Shown here in pieces: positions 37,031 to 48,984 of a DNA stretch of 64,000 nucleotides. Made by a program: the position numbers and the translations under genes. A model generated the notes under the pieces. The model had not been told where the DNA came from. It made no database searches and saw only the letters and a list, made by a program, of their open reading frames with translations. This stretch comes from Eucommia ulmoides. Lineage: Eukaryota; Streptophyta; Magnoliopsida; Garryales; Eucommiaceae. Positions within the stretch are counted from its first letter, which is position 1, and each line of letters opens with the position of its first letter. The stretch covers positions 5,673,616-5,737,615 of the forward strand of contig CM028333.1 of the NCBI GenBank assembly GCA_016647705.1, given 5' to 3'.

Positions 37031-38339
37031 GAAATAATTTTTTTGAATTTTTTATTTGATTATTTAAAAATAATTTTGTATTTATTGTGTTTGAGATTTT
37101 TTTTTTTTATTAGTTATTGTAGTTTGTATGGTTTTTGATTTTTTTTTTTTTTGGGTGAATTATGTATTATTTGGAGGGTTACAAATATTTATTTGTTGAA
37201 ATTTTGTTTTTTATTTTATCTTCTTTTGCATATATTATGTTCTATTTGTTTGTTTATTTTTTATAAACAAATATCACCATTTGTTTTTTTTTTTTTTTTT
37301 TTTTAAGTTATCTTATCTTTTAATATTTTACTAATTTACCTAGCAATTAAAATGAAAAGATAAAAAAATAATAAATTTAATCCCTAGAAATAGAATAAAA
37401 ATCAGTATAATTAATTAATAATTAGTTGAATACATATATGGTTCTATTTTCATATTAGAAAAATAGTGTATTTTTTGGGGTTGAATATATATTTGGTTTT
37501 CTTTTCGTATTAAATAGTGCATTTGGGGGGAGGGGGCTATCGTTGTCTTGATTAAGATGAAGAGGAAAATAGATTGTAGTAAGCATGAGCATGTGTTGTG
37601 ATGGCCATAGAGTTGGCGCCTCCTATTTTTCTCTTTTTTTATTATTTAAATTATTATAAAATTAAGAAAATTAGGTGTGATTGTCATCTAATTATTTTTT
37701 ATTTGGAAATTTTTGTTTCACACCAATATGTGTTTGTTTCACTAAATTATTTTGATTTAATTGTTAAGATATATGTTTATTTATTTTGACAATTAAATTT
37801 TAGTTCTTCAGTTTTCAAAAAAAAAAAAAAAAAAAAAAAAACAACAACAACTAAGAGTTGAGAACTATATACAAAGGATCCCTTTCTAAGTTTAATTTAT
37901 TTTTGAAAAATAAATCAATTATTCTTAGAATAATAATTATCAACATATCGTTTTCATCTATTTTCACTTACTAAATTTGAAATAAAAATAAAAATATTTA
38001 GTTAACCTTTGTTCCTCCCATCCTTAAAAATGTAATATATATATATATATATATAATTACGTTTATTGTATTCTAAAATTAATATGTTTTGTTGAGAAGA
38101 TTTGTAGGTTGTCTTTAAAATTAATCTCTATGTATTTTTTAATTTTTTCCTTTGATTTTAGCTCTTTGAATAATTTTTAGTTCCTCAATTTTCAATTAAT
38201 TAATTGTGATGAATCTATTTTTAATTTTTATTTTATATTAAAAAAATTAATTTTTCTTAGAATAATTATCGACATATCGATTTTATCTATTTCTATTCAA
38301 TAAGTTTGAAAAAAAATATTTAAACTTAGTTGTGTTTCA
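37031..38339. other. AT-rich DNA with simple repeats
   Basis: Contains a 25-base A run (37818-37842) and a TA microsatellite (38037-38055). No coding motif is seen. It ends at the sharp switch to gypsy-coding sequence. Confidence 0.6.
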
Positions 38340-41254
38340 AGGACCTGAAAAAAAGTGCTCGAATGACTTCTTTTCCCTCCCGAGAATCGACATAGTCATC
38401 GACACCACAACACGGTATGAGCTTCTTGGAAGCATACGCTGGAGACAACCAGATACCCATGTTCCCTCCCGACAAGAGAAAAATATCTTTTATCACGGAC
38501 AGGAGAACATATTGCTACAAGGTCATGACATTCGACCTGCGCAACAATAGGGCCACCTACAAGCACCTAGTGAACAAAATATTCAAGGAGAAGATCAGAC
38601 AGACGATGGAGGTTTATATCGATGACATGCTGGTCAAGAACTCTAGGGCTCCTGCCCACATCAAGCACCTCCAAAACTGTTTCGATAAGTTCAGAGCTCA
38701 ACGCATGAAACTCAACCCCAACAAATGCATCTTTGGGGTTTCTGCGAGGAAGTTCCTCGGATATATGGTCTCCTCACGCGGGATCGATGCGAACCCTAAC
38801 CAGATAAATGCTGTGTTAGGAATGACCTCTCCTCAGAATAAAAAAAGTTGTTCAGATGCTCACCAAAAGACTTGTGGCCTTGAATTGGTTCATCTCGCGT
38901 GCCTTAGAGAAATGTCTCCCATTTTTCAAGATGTTAAGGGGAAACAACAACTTCGAGTAGACATAGGAGTGTGAGGCAGTTTTCTAGGAGCTCAAGCAAT
39001 ACCTCTCCTCGGCTATTTTGCTCAGCACTCCAAAAGAAGGTGAGAAGTTATACCCGTACATCTTTGCTTCATCAACGACCATTAGCGCGGCACAGGTAAG
39101 AGAGGATTTCGGAGCCTAACACCCTATATACTACTCTAGAAAGGTCCTCACGGACACCGAGACAAGGTACACCAGATTTTAAAAACTCGCTTACGCTTTG
39201 TTAGTAGCTTCGAGGAAATTGAAGCAGTATTTCCAGCTGCACACCATTATCGTCCTAACCAACCAGCCCCTCAGGCAGATCTTGTACTCTCCTGATATCT
39301 CGGGGCAGCTAATAAAATATAGCCTTGAGCTCGGTTAATTCTACATTGAGTATTGAGCTAGGACTGCTATTAAAGTCCAAGTCCTGGCCAACTTTATCGC
39401 CGAGTTCACCTTCCCCAATGACCAGGAGACTACCACTGATGACCAGGGAACTAAGACCTTAGAAGAAGAGAGGACATAAACGAGCTCAGTACAAGACTCC
39501 GATCCGAATACTTGGAAGCTTTTCATTGACGGGTCTTCCAATGTGAATGACTGCGGGGTAGAGATAACCCTTATGGCCTCGGACAAAGAGGTTTTGGAGT
39601 ACGCCCTCAGATTGGGATTAAGGGAAACCATTAATGAGGGTGAGTACAAAGCATTGTTCGCGGCTCTCCGCCTAGCCCGAGACTTTAACGTGAAAACGCT
39701 AATCATTTTTTGTGACTCCCAGGTCGTGGTTAACTAAGTCAACGGAGACTATTTAGACAAAGATCTGAGCATGACCGCATACTTGGAAAGGGTACAGATG
39801 CTGATGGACAGCTTTGAGAAAGTTTAAGTGACCCAAATACCCCGAGAAGATAATAGGCATGCCGATGCCTTGTCCAACCTCACTTCAGCGGTGGAGTGGA
39901 CACTAAAGAGAAGTGTGCCCGTGGAACATTTGGATTTACCGAGTACTGCGATGTCTGACCAAGTGGCATCAATCTGCGAACTCAATGGCAAACTAACCTG
40001 GATAGACCCAATACAATAATACTTGGAAGACAAAATGCTTCCTGATGATCCTGCTGAGGCCAAAAGAATACGCTATTGGGCGGTAAGATATTGTATCATC
40101 GATGGAGTTCTATATCAAAGGTCATTTTTTGTCCCTTACTCCTGGTGTAGGCCAACTACGTTCTGAAAGAGGTTTATGAGGGGATATGTGGCAACCACTC
40201 GTGGGGGAGGGGGGGTAGGGCCCTAGTTAGAAAATTGTTCCGCCAGGGGTATTACTGGCCAACAATGCTTGAGGACGCGATGGAATTCATGAAAAAATAT
40301 GACAAGTGTCAAAGGTTCGCCCTCCCACCTTCATTTATCTCCAATCGCTTTGGTACCGATGACCAATCCATAACTATTTGCTCAGTGGGGGATTGATCTA
40401 CTCAGTTCTTTTCCTCATGGCATCGGCCAAAGAAATTTATTGGTGGTGGACATTGATTACTTCACCATGGATCAAGGTAGAGCCCCTAGCTTGCATCATG
40501 AAATAGAAAATTCGGGATTTCGTCTGGAAATCCTTGGTTTGCAGGTTTGGCATTCCGAGAGCTATCGTGTTCGATAACGACACTCAATTTGACAATGACC
40601 TCTTTGCTGACTTCTACTTAGGCCTTGTCATCTGACCTATTTCGTCTTTCCGGGTTATCCCCAGGCAAACGGCCAAGTTGATGTCATCAATTGAAAAATC
40701 CTATACGGGTTGAAAACCAGACTCAACAAAACAAAGGGCAGGTGGGTGGAGGATCTATACCCAGTCCTTTGGGAGTACCATACGACCTCACAAACCCCAA
40801 CTAGAGAAACCTTTTTTGCGATGACATTTGGCTCGGAGTCCGTAATTCTTGAGGAGATCAGAAAACCAACTCTAAGGACGGCAAGAAGAAACCATGACCA
40901 AGAAGGAAAAAAAAGCTATGTTGGCTCTCAACTTGGATTTACTGGAAGAAAGAAGGGAACGTGCGTGAATCCGTCAAGCGGTGTACCAAAAACGTACAAC
41001 GCGTTACTATGATAGACGGGTACGCCACCCGCTATTTTGAAGTCGAAGACCTCATTCTTAGAAAGGTCACCTTTGTGACCAAAGAGCCAAACGCGGAAAA
41101 GCTAGATTCTACTTGGGAGGGATCTTATCGTATAACAAGAATCGCAAGGCTGGGCACATACGAGCTCAAGACCGAAGAAAGGGTTCCACTGCAACACCCT
41201 TGGAATGTTGACCACATCAAGCGATATTTCTATAGGAAAGAGGTCATTTTGTGA
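38340..41254 (+). pseudogene. Ty3/gypsy (Tat-like) pol remnant: RT, two RNase H parts, integrase
   Basis: The sequence enters mid-RT at KKCSNDFFSLPRID, so the 5' end of the element is missing. A frameshift near 38420 leads into FLEAYAGDNQIPMF; the catalytic box is YIDD (near 38618). A gypsy RNase H follows in broken frames. At about 39510 starts a second, plant-type RNase H (LFIDGSSNVNDCGVEI, NEGEYKALFAALRLA, FCDSQVVVN, QIPREDNRHADALSNL), the extra domain typical of the Tat lineage. Integrase remains are LLVVDIDYFT (near 40440), FPGYPQANGQVD (near 40650) and a C-terminal WEGSYRITRIARLGTYEL with HPWNVDHIKRYF. At least ten stops or shifts make it non-functional. Order RT, RNase H, integrase and the YIDD box make gypsy certain; Tat-like rests on the second RNase H and the downstream antisense ORF. 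Confidence 0.9.
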
Positions 41255-42276
41255 ACATTCTATTTTTGCTACTAAGTGTAACGAATTTTCATGTCAATGA
41301 AAAGATATTCAGTTGCAACAATCTCCTGACCCGTACATACATCTTCCGAAGCGACACCCCGATGCTGGCCATTGAGAGTGATAACCAGACCTCTTACACA
41401 GGTTGATAGTTTGTACCCGGGGATAGACCAAGGTTATCTACCAAAGGTGGGGCATCGATCGGGTCTGAGGGCCTACAGTTAAAAATCTACCTCCTCACAG
41501 CCAACCACAGGTCATACGACTTAAAGGGAAGGATGCTTCTGCATAGACTATATTGGGATAACCTAAAATGGAACAAGGATAAACTTGAATATAGAGAACC
41601 CACCGATGACCGGCCACAGGCCCCAATGCTTGCATGGCATTTTTTGGACCGCGAAGACCAAGGACCGTCTGAAAATCGCCACCATTAAGACAGCAGCACG
41701 AGCAAGAATCCTACTCGTACTCTAGGCTGGGGAGCAGAAAGGTTATGACTTTCGCAAAAAAAACACGTGAAGTTTGGAGAAAATGCCAAGCTTCGCTCTC
41801 TGAACACCCTCAGCTCGAATGGTTCAAATTTGGAAGACCCAAAACCGAACTAAATCTCAAGGCTGGGGGGCAGAATTGATATGGCCTTGGCAACTAATTT
41901 GGAGTGTGGAAAATTGGCCGAGCCCAGATCTCCGAATACCCTTAGCCCGAATAGTTCGAGTTTGGAGGACCCAAAATCGAACTGAAGTATGAAAAATGGG
42001 TCGATATCAGCACTTTGAGCACTCTCAGCTTGGACATTTCAAACTGGAAGGGCTCCAAACCGCTAAGGAAGTCCAACGCGCTAAGCTACGAGTTTTGAGA
42101 TACCATGTTGTTCTAGCTTTATGAATGGAAAATGGGAGAAATAGTTCTACAGTTCAACACACAAGTTCACCAAAAAATTGATTTATGTTATATTATGTTC
42201 AAAAAGATGTTTACAGCGGTGGGGTTCATACCTAGCTACACAAATCACTAGATAAAAAAAAAATTAACGAAAAAGG
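41255..42276 (+). other. post-pol spacer with polypurine-like tracts and diverged repeat units
   Basis: No gene. GGTCTGAGGGCCTACAGTT near 41461 is shared with the pol-less element (minus strand, near 15090). Two similar tracts, GGCTGGGGAGCAGA (41725) and GGCTGGGGGGCAGA (41863), look like polypurine tracts. The second is followed by ATTGATATGG, so an LTR could begin near 41878. Units with CACCCTCAGCTCGAAT lie at 41800-42060, related to the array at 45030-46420. Confidence 0.55.
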
Positions 42277-44720
42277 TCAAGTCTGGGAATAAGGCTTGGA
42301 TGAGGCTTCAACTTGTGTCTCTTTGTCATCGCCTTCTCCTTCACTATCACCTTCTCTTTTGCCTTTTCTTCCCTCTTGGATGGCTTTCGGTGTCACCTCT
42401 CTAGCTGTGTGGTCCTCTCTTGCTGCCTCCCCTTCATCGAGGAATTCCATTTGGATTTTCCTATAATCAAGTTCGGGAAATAGGCAGTGGAGGGAGTGAA
42501 ACCTAGCTTTGAAGCCTTTATCCATGTACTCGACAACCATGTCTGCCTTCATGTTCTTATATTCGTCGTTGGATTTGTACTTCTTAATAGCCTTTTTCTC
42601 AGCTCGGCGAACCGCTTTCTCCCTCTAAAGTTCCTCTTTTTACAATTTCCTCCACAGGTCTTCCAACTTAGAGACCTTATCCTGGAGCTGGGAGGAGAGG
42701 TCATTCTTCTCCTTGGTCAGATTATTCATCTCAGTAGTGACCAGTTGGAGTCTGGCCTGGAGGGAGGAATGGGTAAGAGCAGCAAATTGGAGGTTTTCGT
42801 TCATCCTCTCTACATTCAGAAGGCTCTTTACATTCAGAAGGGTCGCGTCTCTCTCAGCTCAGACAAAGGCATCCCTCATGGTGCTCTCGGCGAGCCTATA
42901 ATGGAGGCCGAACAAGTGAAGCATGCTCTGCACGAGAACATCCATATAAGTATAATTCTAAAGATAGAACAATGGAAAATAGAAAAGTGTTAGATCCTTA
43001 CCAAGATGTGATCATGATGAGATAGCCCATGAGGCTCTTCGTGTCGTAGTCAGCCAGAAACTTCCTATCATCGGGAGGGGTGGTGCGCTTGAGATAGTTG
43101 GTTATCACCTCGGGAGACCCCAAGAGAGGACGACCAACAGGGAGACCAACATGGAGCCCTGTGTTCAAAATATCGAAGTACACCACGTCAGCTGCCTATT
43201 CAGGTAGGGCTCAACTAGCGACCCTTGTCTTTTTTTAGGACTTGTGCTTTTTGTGCTTACCCTCATGCACTTTTCTCTTTCCATTGTCGGAGGGATCTAA
43301 CTGAGAGATGTCACCACTATCAATCGGCATCGACTGGTGGCCTAGTTCAAGTAGGCATTGAGTTACGCTACTGCTGCTGCTGTGGAGGGAAAGATGGCAA
43401 GACTGTTAAGTCAGCTTGAGTGTCTTGTGCCTGGTCTGCTCCGGCAGCCTTTCGGGCCTTGCATTCTTTCAGCCTCTAGATAACGAAGTCCTTGTCCAAA
43501 ACTACAATGTTGAATAGAGTATTGAGGTATTCGTTAGTTCAGCCCAGCAGCATTCAGCTCTATATAAGATTGGCAAAGTACGGGAAATTCACTGGACAGA
43601 AATAACTTACTGTTCTTTGAGTCGGATGGAACGTCGTGAACAGGAGGTAGAGAAGGTGGTCGGTACCAAAAGATGTTGAACAAGTGGGAGTCGATTAATC
43701 TCTTCACCTCTTTATATACCATCTTTAGAATCTTGTCCCATTGGTCGATAATCTTTTTGCTCAGGGCGCCCCTTTACTTCTTAAGTTTCTATTTCTCTGC
43801 GCAAATAAAGAAAAGAACGAATTAGAACCAAGTCTTGGAAAATCCCAGAAAACCCAGAATCCCCTCCTGGGGTCCATATCCTTACCAACTTTTTCCCATT
43901 CCATCTAAACATGGTATGTTTCCTCATCGTCCGAGTCGAACTACTAGTCGCTCCCCACGAGGTAGAAAAATTGGCACTTCCAGTTGTGAGTGGAAGGGTA
44001 CAAGTCAGTTAGGAAGGTCAACCTGGAGGCGATATAGAACCATCCAGCACCTCGGAAAAGTGGCTTAGCGTAGAAGAGAGCCTTGAAGAGATCTATGCTC
44101 GGCTTAATACCCTCGTCCCGGAAGATTATGTATGTCGCCACTATCGCCCTCATGCCGTAAGGAGTGAATTGTGACGAACACAACCGATACTCTGCACAGA
44201 CGTCAAGGATCCACCAATGTATAGGGTACTGTAGACCTACTTCCAACTGATGCTTGATGATGGTCAAGTAGCCTGGCGAAGGCATATATGCCTGATCATT
44301 AGGCCTAGGAACAATTATCTCTACCAAGTTCGGGAAAGTGTATTTACTCCGACACTCAAGGACATTGTCTTTGTCCATGGAAGACTCGATAGTCTAGATC
44401 AGACTTGTGATCGGGACCTTAACGTGAAGTTTCTTTGGCCCAGCATTGGTCACTACATTGTCACGTAGGACCTGGGATAGAGGAAGGGCATAGAGGAACT
44501 CAGTCACCATGACGACACCAAGCGAGACCTTGGCATCAAAATCACAGGATGAGGATCCCTCACCTATCTCGTCAATTAGGCCCGCAACACTCAAGCAGTC
44601 GGCTAGGCTAGACTTAACCTCACCTCTAGAATCGTTGAGTCAGGTTGGTGCAGATAACGAAGCATCCCCAAGGGCCAGATGTCGCTCAACCCTAAAGGAT
44701 AGAAAGCCAAACGAAGTCTG
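42277..44720 (-). pseudogene. antisense ORF of the Tat-like element (putative gypsy-type transposon protein), intron-containing
   Basis: Opposite in strand to pol and downstream of it, as described for Tat-lineage elements. Open segments on minus are 44594-44394, 44378-43944, 43722-43534, 43186-42998 and 42552-42277. The 44378-43944 segment (YLTIIKHQLEVGLQYPIHWW, FTPYGMRAIVATYIIF, AGWFYIASR) resembles the plant putative-gypsy-type-transposon domain (Transposase_28, PF04195, from memory). Splice signals are visible: a donor ATCTTG|GTAAGG at 43001 and an acceptor TTTGCGCAG near 43797. The C-terminal segment is rich in Glu, Asp and Lys. Function unknown. It may be intact apart from a few changes, but I could not assemble all exons. 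Confidence 0.6.
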
Positions 44721-45029
44721 ATCTGAAGAATCGAACCCCAAACTTTAAGTCAAACTGGATGAGGAAGAAAAAAAAAAGAGAGAAACATCGCTAAGGGTCG
44801 AACATATGAGAAAAAAGGTACAAATAACCGGACAAATGGAGAGCTCTCGAAATTTTTACATGTGTATAATGAATGAAGAAAAACCCCAATTTATAAAAAA
44901 GAGGATGTCCATATAAAGAGTCGCGAGCCAATGGTTGCCATTACATTGATTTGTGTGCCTGGTGCCATGTGGCGATCATCTAACGGTCGTATGGTTTGGC
45001 TTCCCTAGTAAGCCAGAGTTTGCAGGTGC
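44721..45029. other. upstream region of the antisense ORF
   Basis: Purine-rich tract GATGAGGAAGAAAAAAAAAA near 44758 and otherwise unremarkable sequence. It would hold the 5' leader or promoter of the minus-strand ORF, which is inferred. Confidence 0.4.
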
Positions 45030-46420
45030 ATGCCAAGTAGGCCTCAAGCACAATGGTCCTGAGCTTCCCGGGCCGAGAGCTCAGAGTCCCGAATACCCGT
45101 TATTGCGATAAGATGCTCGGGACTGGGAAGCAACTGATAGAGGTAAGTTTGGTTAGTAAAACCCACACGTGCATAGAAGTTCCTCCATGATCTAAGGGGC
45201 CAAATATCCAAGTATGGAAAAAGGGTCGGGCTGAGGGCTCCAAGCACCCTCAACTCAGCTAATCATCAAGGGGAAGGTTCAAAACCGCCCTGAAGACCAA
45301 GGTTCCTCTATGATCTAAGGGGCCAAATCTCCAAGTGTGGAAAAAGGGTCGGGCTGAGGGTTTTGAGCATCCTCAGCTCGACTAATCATTAGATGGGAGT
45401 CCCAAAATTGTCCTAAAGGAAGCATGGTTGAGCTAAGGGCTTCAAGCACCATCAGCTCAACGAATCAACAATTGGAAGCCTTAAATCTGCCATGAAGGAC
45501 GTAGCGCTAAGCTGAGGGTTTCGAGCAACCTCAGCTCGGCAAGCCCTCATTTGGAAGCCTTATAGCCACCTTGGATATAGCAAGGCTAAGTTGAAGGCTC
45601 TGAGTACCCTCAGCTCGACAGATCAACCAAGGGAACCCCTAGATCTGGCATGAAGTACAAGTTTCCAAGCTGAGGGCTCGGGACACCCTCAGCTCGATTG
45701 ATAGTGAAAGAAAGGCCTCAAATTCGACATAAAGACTACATGGCCGAGCTGAGGGCTCTGAGCACTTTCAGCTCGGATGACCCTCCAAGGAGATACCCAA
45801 ATCCGATATAAAGACTACATAGTCAAGCTAAGGGCTCTGAGCACTCTCAACTCGGACGACCTTCCAAAAGGATGCCCAAATTTGACATAAAGATTACAAG
45901 GCCGATATGAGGGCTCTGAGCACCCTCCACTCGGACGACACTACAATTGAATACTCAAGACCGCCATGGAAGTTGAAATATCGAGTTGAGGGCTCCGCGC
46001 ACCCTCATCTCGGCTAAGCGTCGAATGGGAGACCGAGTACCATCCAGATAACCCTCCAAGTAGATACCCAAATCCGACATGAAGACTACATAATCAAGCT
46101 AAGGGTTCCGAGCACTCTCAGCTCAGACAACCTTCCAAGAGGATGCCCAAATCTGAAATGAAGATTACAAGGCCGAGCTGAGGGCTCTGAGCACTCTCAG
46201 CTCAGACGACACTACAATTGAATACTCAAGACCACCATGGAAACTCAAATGTCTAGTTGAGGGCTCCGAGCACCCTCCGCTCGGCTAAGCGCCAAATGGG
46301 AGACCCAGTATTGTCCAGATGTCCTCTGTGTCGAGTTGAGGGCTCCGAGCACCCTTAGCTTGGTTGATCATCACAAAGGAAGCCTCATAACCATCCTGGC
46401 ATCCTCTCCACCTCCTGTTT
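45030..46420. repeat. tandem array of hairpin-forming units (about 13 or more)
   Basis: Units of roughly 75-110 bp each contain GAGCTGAGGGCTCYGAGCACCCTCAGCTCGG or a decayed form. The two arms (CGAGCTGAGGG and CCCTCAGCTCG) are reverse complements, so every unit can fold into an 11-bp stem with a loop of about 9-10 bases. Between arms pairs lie CCTCCAAGNRGATRCCCAAATC-like linkers. Clear units start near 45225, 45345, 45430, 45510, 45590, 45670, 45742, 45825, 45900, 45985, 46100, 46175, 46255 and 46332. Some linkers are duplicated (CATAAAGACTACAT twice). Related units flank the antisense ORF on its other side. Confidence 0.85.
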
Positions 46421-46994
46421 GGCTGAAGGGGATAAAACGAGTCCCCCATCTCCATTTTAATTGGCTGTCCCATGGACTTCTACTAGTGGGCCCAAAATCC
46501 TAATCTAGGTTCTCAGGACCCTAATTTGTAAGCTCATAATTTGTAAGCTCATTAGTTGCCTGCAGAAGTAGGCTAACTAATCGAGCTGGAGTCCCTAATT
46601 CGGCAGCGCTAATCAAGCCCTACTTCCTATAAATACTCCAAGACATCTACTGTCACCAAGTATTGCATCTTATTTACTCAATAGCACTTTAGCCTTTTTT
46701 TCCCGAATACTTACTCTCACGCTGTAGGGGCCTAACTAGGCATAATCCAGGTAGGCCTTTGTGCAAGTGCTCGGAGTGTCGACTTGGAGCTCAGCTCAGA
46801 GATCTGGATAGAGTCTGGAGAGGATCTCAATTTAGAGTCTAGTGAGGAGCTCAGTTCATATTGAAAAGATTCCTCAAAGAGTCAGAAGTTTACTGAGCTT
46901 GGAGCTTAACTTCCCGGTGCATCACCTCAACTACAACAAGAAATTTGCACATGCAGTCTGGCCAGACCATATTGAGGTATTCACCAGATTAACA
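46421..46994 (+). repeat. LTR with TATA box; left edge not found
   Basis: Ends TTAACA directly before a primer-binding site, so it is the 3' part of an LTR. TATAAATA lies at 46628-46635, about 365 bases before the end, in the normal U3/R position. The left end could be anywhere from within the hairpin array to about 41878, which would give an LTR of up to 5 kb. A second copy is needed to decide. Confidence 0.65.
46628..46635 (+). promoter_or_regulatory. TATA box of the Tat-like LTR
   Basis: TATAAATACTCC, followed by a region that switches to the leader and the primer-binding site. This is the usual geometry of a plant LTR promoter. Confidence 0.45.
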
Positions 46995-46997
46995 ATT

Positions 46998-47015
46998 TGG
47001 TACCATTTGTGGGAA
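46998..47015 (+). other. primer-binding site of the Tat-like element
   Basis: TGGTACCATTTGTGGGAA, three bases after the LTR end. It matches the PBS of the pol-less element (TGGCGCCGTTTGTGGGAA) except for GC-to-TA and G-to-A changes. A mutated but same-type primer site. Confidence 0.7.
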
Positions 47016-47063
47016 TGCATAAAAATCTTTCTCTTGATCGACAGCTCCCAATACAGCTAAGAC

Positions 47064-47505
47064 TTGATGATCACAAGGTCTGGTCAGATCATCGGAAGAA
47101 CAAATCAAACGCCCGTTCTGAACAACAATCATTCTCTCCAACCCACTAGCACCATGTCAAAGACCCCCAGGCCGAACACCCAAGTCCCAACCATGAAGAA
47201 CTATCCACGGCCCACCGGCCAAACTAGTCCGTCCGCCTTGTCTTCTGGTCCATTTGTAGGGCAGACCTCTAGAGCGGTGAGGATTCCCGTATTGATAACT
47301 TGGAATGCTAGCTCGGAGAGTTCCAGAACTACTTTTAGGTCTTTTTCGCCTGCCTGCCGCCGACCCCCGCGGAGGAGGTACCGACTCTCCAACCCGCAAG
47401 AGAGGAGAAGCGAGTCCCGGGACTTGTAGACCACGTGATCCATTACAACGGGCACGTCCCAAGATCCTGGCCATGCCTCTGCAACAACTTACGGAGGGAG
47501 GTTGA
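47064..47505 (+). pseudogene. gypsy gag N-terminus, truncated
   Basis: Open frame of 121 codons (MMITRSGQIIGRTNQ) starting 49 bases after the primer-binding site. The MxxTRSG start is common in plant gypsy gag proteins. The rest is Pro-, Arg- and Ser-rich and loses any resemblance before the switch to AT-rich sequence near 47505. No capsid core is present. Confidence 0.55.
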
Positions 47506-47529
47506 TAAATTCTATAAATGTAACTATAA

Positions 47530-48520
47530 TATTTCAGTTGTATAATTGGTATTGGTTTATGAAAATAAAATATTTAATTATAGTAAATTTTATATAATTA
47601 GGGAAATTTGAGAATGGAAAAATAATTGTATTTTTAGTGTCACGCATTATATATTAGATTTATTTAAATAAATTCTTAGTTTAGTTCATGTCGTTGTTAG
47701 GTTCATAAGCGATGTTGACAACGGCAATATTCCAACGATTGCTTAATAACAGTGTGATTATCGAAGTAAGTGTACTGTCTTTTACGTAAATTTTCTAATT
47801 ATATTTTTGTACAAAAATGTGAAAAGAAAAAATTTATTAAAATTGATTATTTTATGACATTAAATGAATCAAGTAAATGGTTAAATATGGAAAGTGATTT
47901 TTATTATTATACCTATATGCCATAGTGTGATCTTGATAGGAAGGCGTGTCCTGCGGGATGTTGTTGATCCTAATAGGAGGGCATATCCTATAGGACGTTG
48001 TATTGTGACCTAATAGAAGAGACTGCAAATGGTTGTTGTTGTTGTTGTTGTTGTTGACGATGATAATTATCATCATAGTATAATGGTTTATATCACGTGT
48101 TGGCTCCTATCATTAGAGATATCAAATGGCCTTGACACTGATGACAACCTTAGATTACACAGTTGTACAGGTTACGGTACTATTATAACTCTTGATCATG
48201 AGGTGAAACGATCCTATAACTTGTAGGAAATTATATTTCTGGTATTTTATTATATAAAAGTTATTTGATTAGTTGATTTATATTCAATTGTTATATCTTG
48301 ATGATATCTGTGAATTTCGTTATTGTCCAATGTTGTTATATTCTATTTTGAAAAATATCATTGTGATTATATTCTATTTTGGGAAAGTGGATTCTGATAA
48401 ATGTACTTGATCCATAAATTATTTTTATATTATGAAGATAGTACACCAACTAAATATTTTATTTCAGGTACCTCAACTAGAGACAGGTCCACTACTGACA
48501 GTTGGTAGAGTCAATTTACT
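47530..48520 (+). repeat. solo-LTR family, copy D (partial, plus orientation)
   Basis: A diverged middle part of the same LTR as copies A and B, in opposite orientation. Shared blocks are TTAGGTTCATAAGCG.., GTAAGTGTACTGTCTT, ATAGGAAGGCGTGTCC, GGTTACGGTACTATTATAACTCYTGATCATGAG and TTGATCCATAAATTATTTTTATATTATGAAGATAGTACAC. The outer ends are missing. A GTT microsatellite lies at 48030-48055. Confidence 0.7.
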
Positions 48521-48984
48521 CTTTAATTTAATTATAAGCTGAATCAAAATCAAATTCTTTTCAAGGAAAAAAAAAAACTTAATCTTTTTAACTAGACAAA
48601 GATCAAATCCAATTTTTTTTCGCAGGAAAAAGATTGAAACCTAACTACTCTAACTAAATACCTTCCCAAATGTGTCTAGTCCTCTCAAACTCACAAATAC
48701 AAAAAATTATAAGTTTCTTCCCACAAGAAACTTCTACTACCTCAATATAGATATACTCAATTAATGGTCTGAATAATTACTACGTGATAGATATAATGTA
48801 AGCCAAATAAAATCTGATTAAATAAATAAATGGGTAGCACAAATTAAGCACTTAGTCAGATAATCAATCAAAAAACTGTTTAAAAGAATTTCAGGTTTTT
48901 GAATTCAAAACGATTTTCTAAACAATCCTAAACTAAGTAATTAATATAAATATATGTTAGACAGCAAATAACAAAACTTAGAAG
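48521..48984. other. AT-rich DNA, nothing recognised
   Basis: No open frame or repeat family identified. It lies between LTR copy D and the copia fragment. Confidence 0.5.

Larger units (their letters stand above)
38340..47505 (+). mobile_element. 5'-truncated Tat-like Ty3/gypsy element plus adjoining LTR and gag start
   Basis: Plus-strand order: pol, post-pol spacer, antisense ORF, hairpin-unit array, promoter-bearing LTR, primer-binding site, gag start. The first four parts fit the 3' half of one Tat-like element. The LTR is followed by a PBS and gag, as a 5' LTR would be, so the right part belongs to a second, truncated copy, or the LTR is shared between two head-to-tail copies. Confidence 0.7.
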
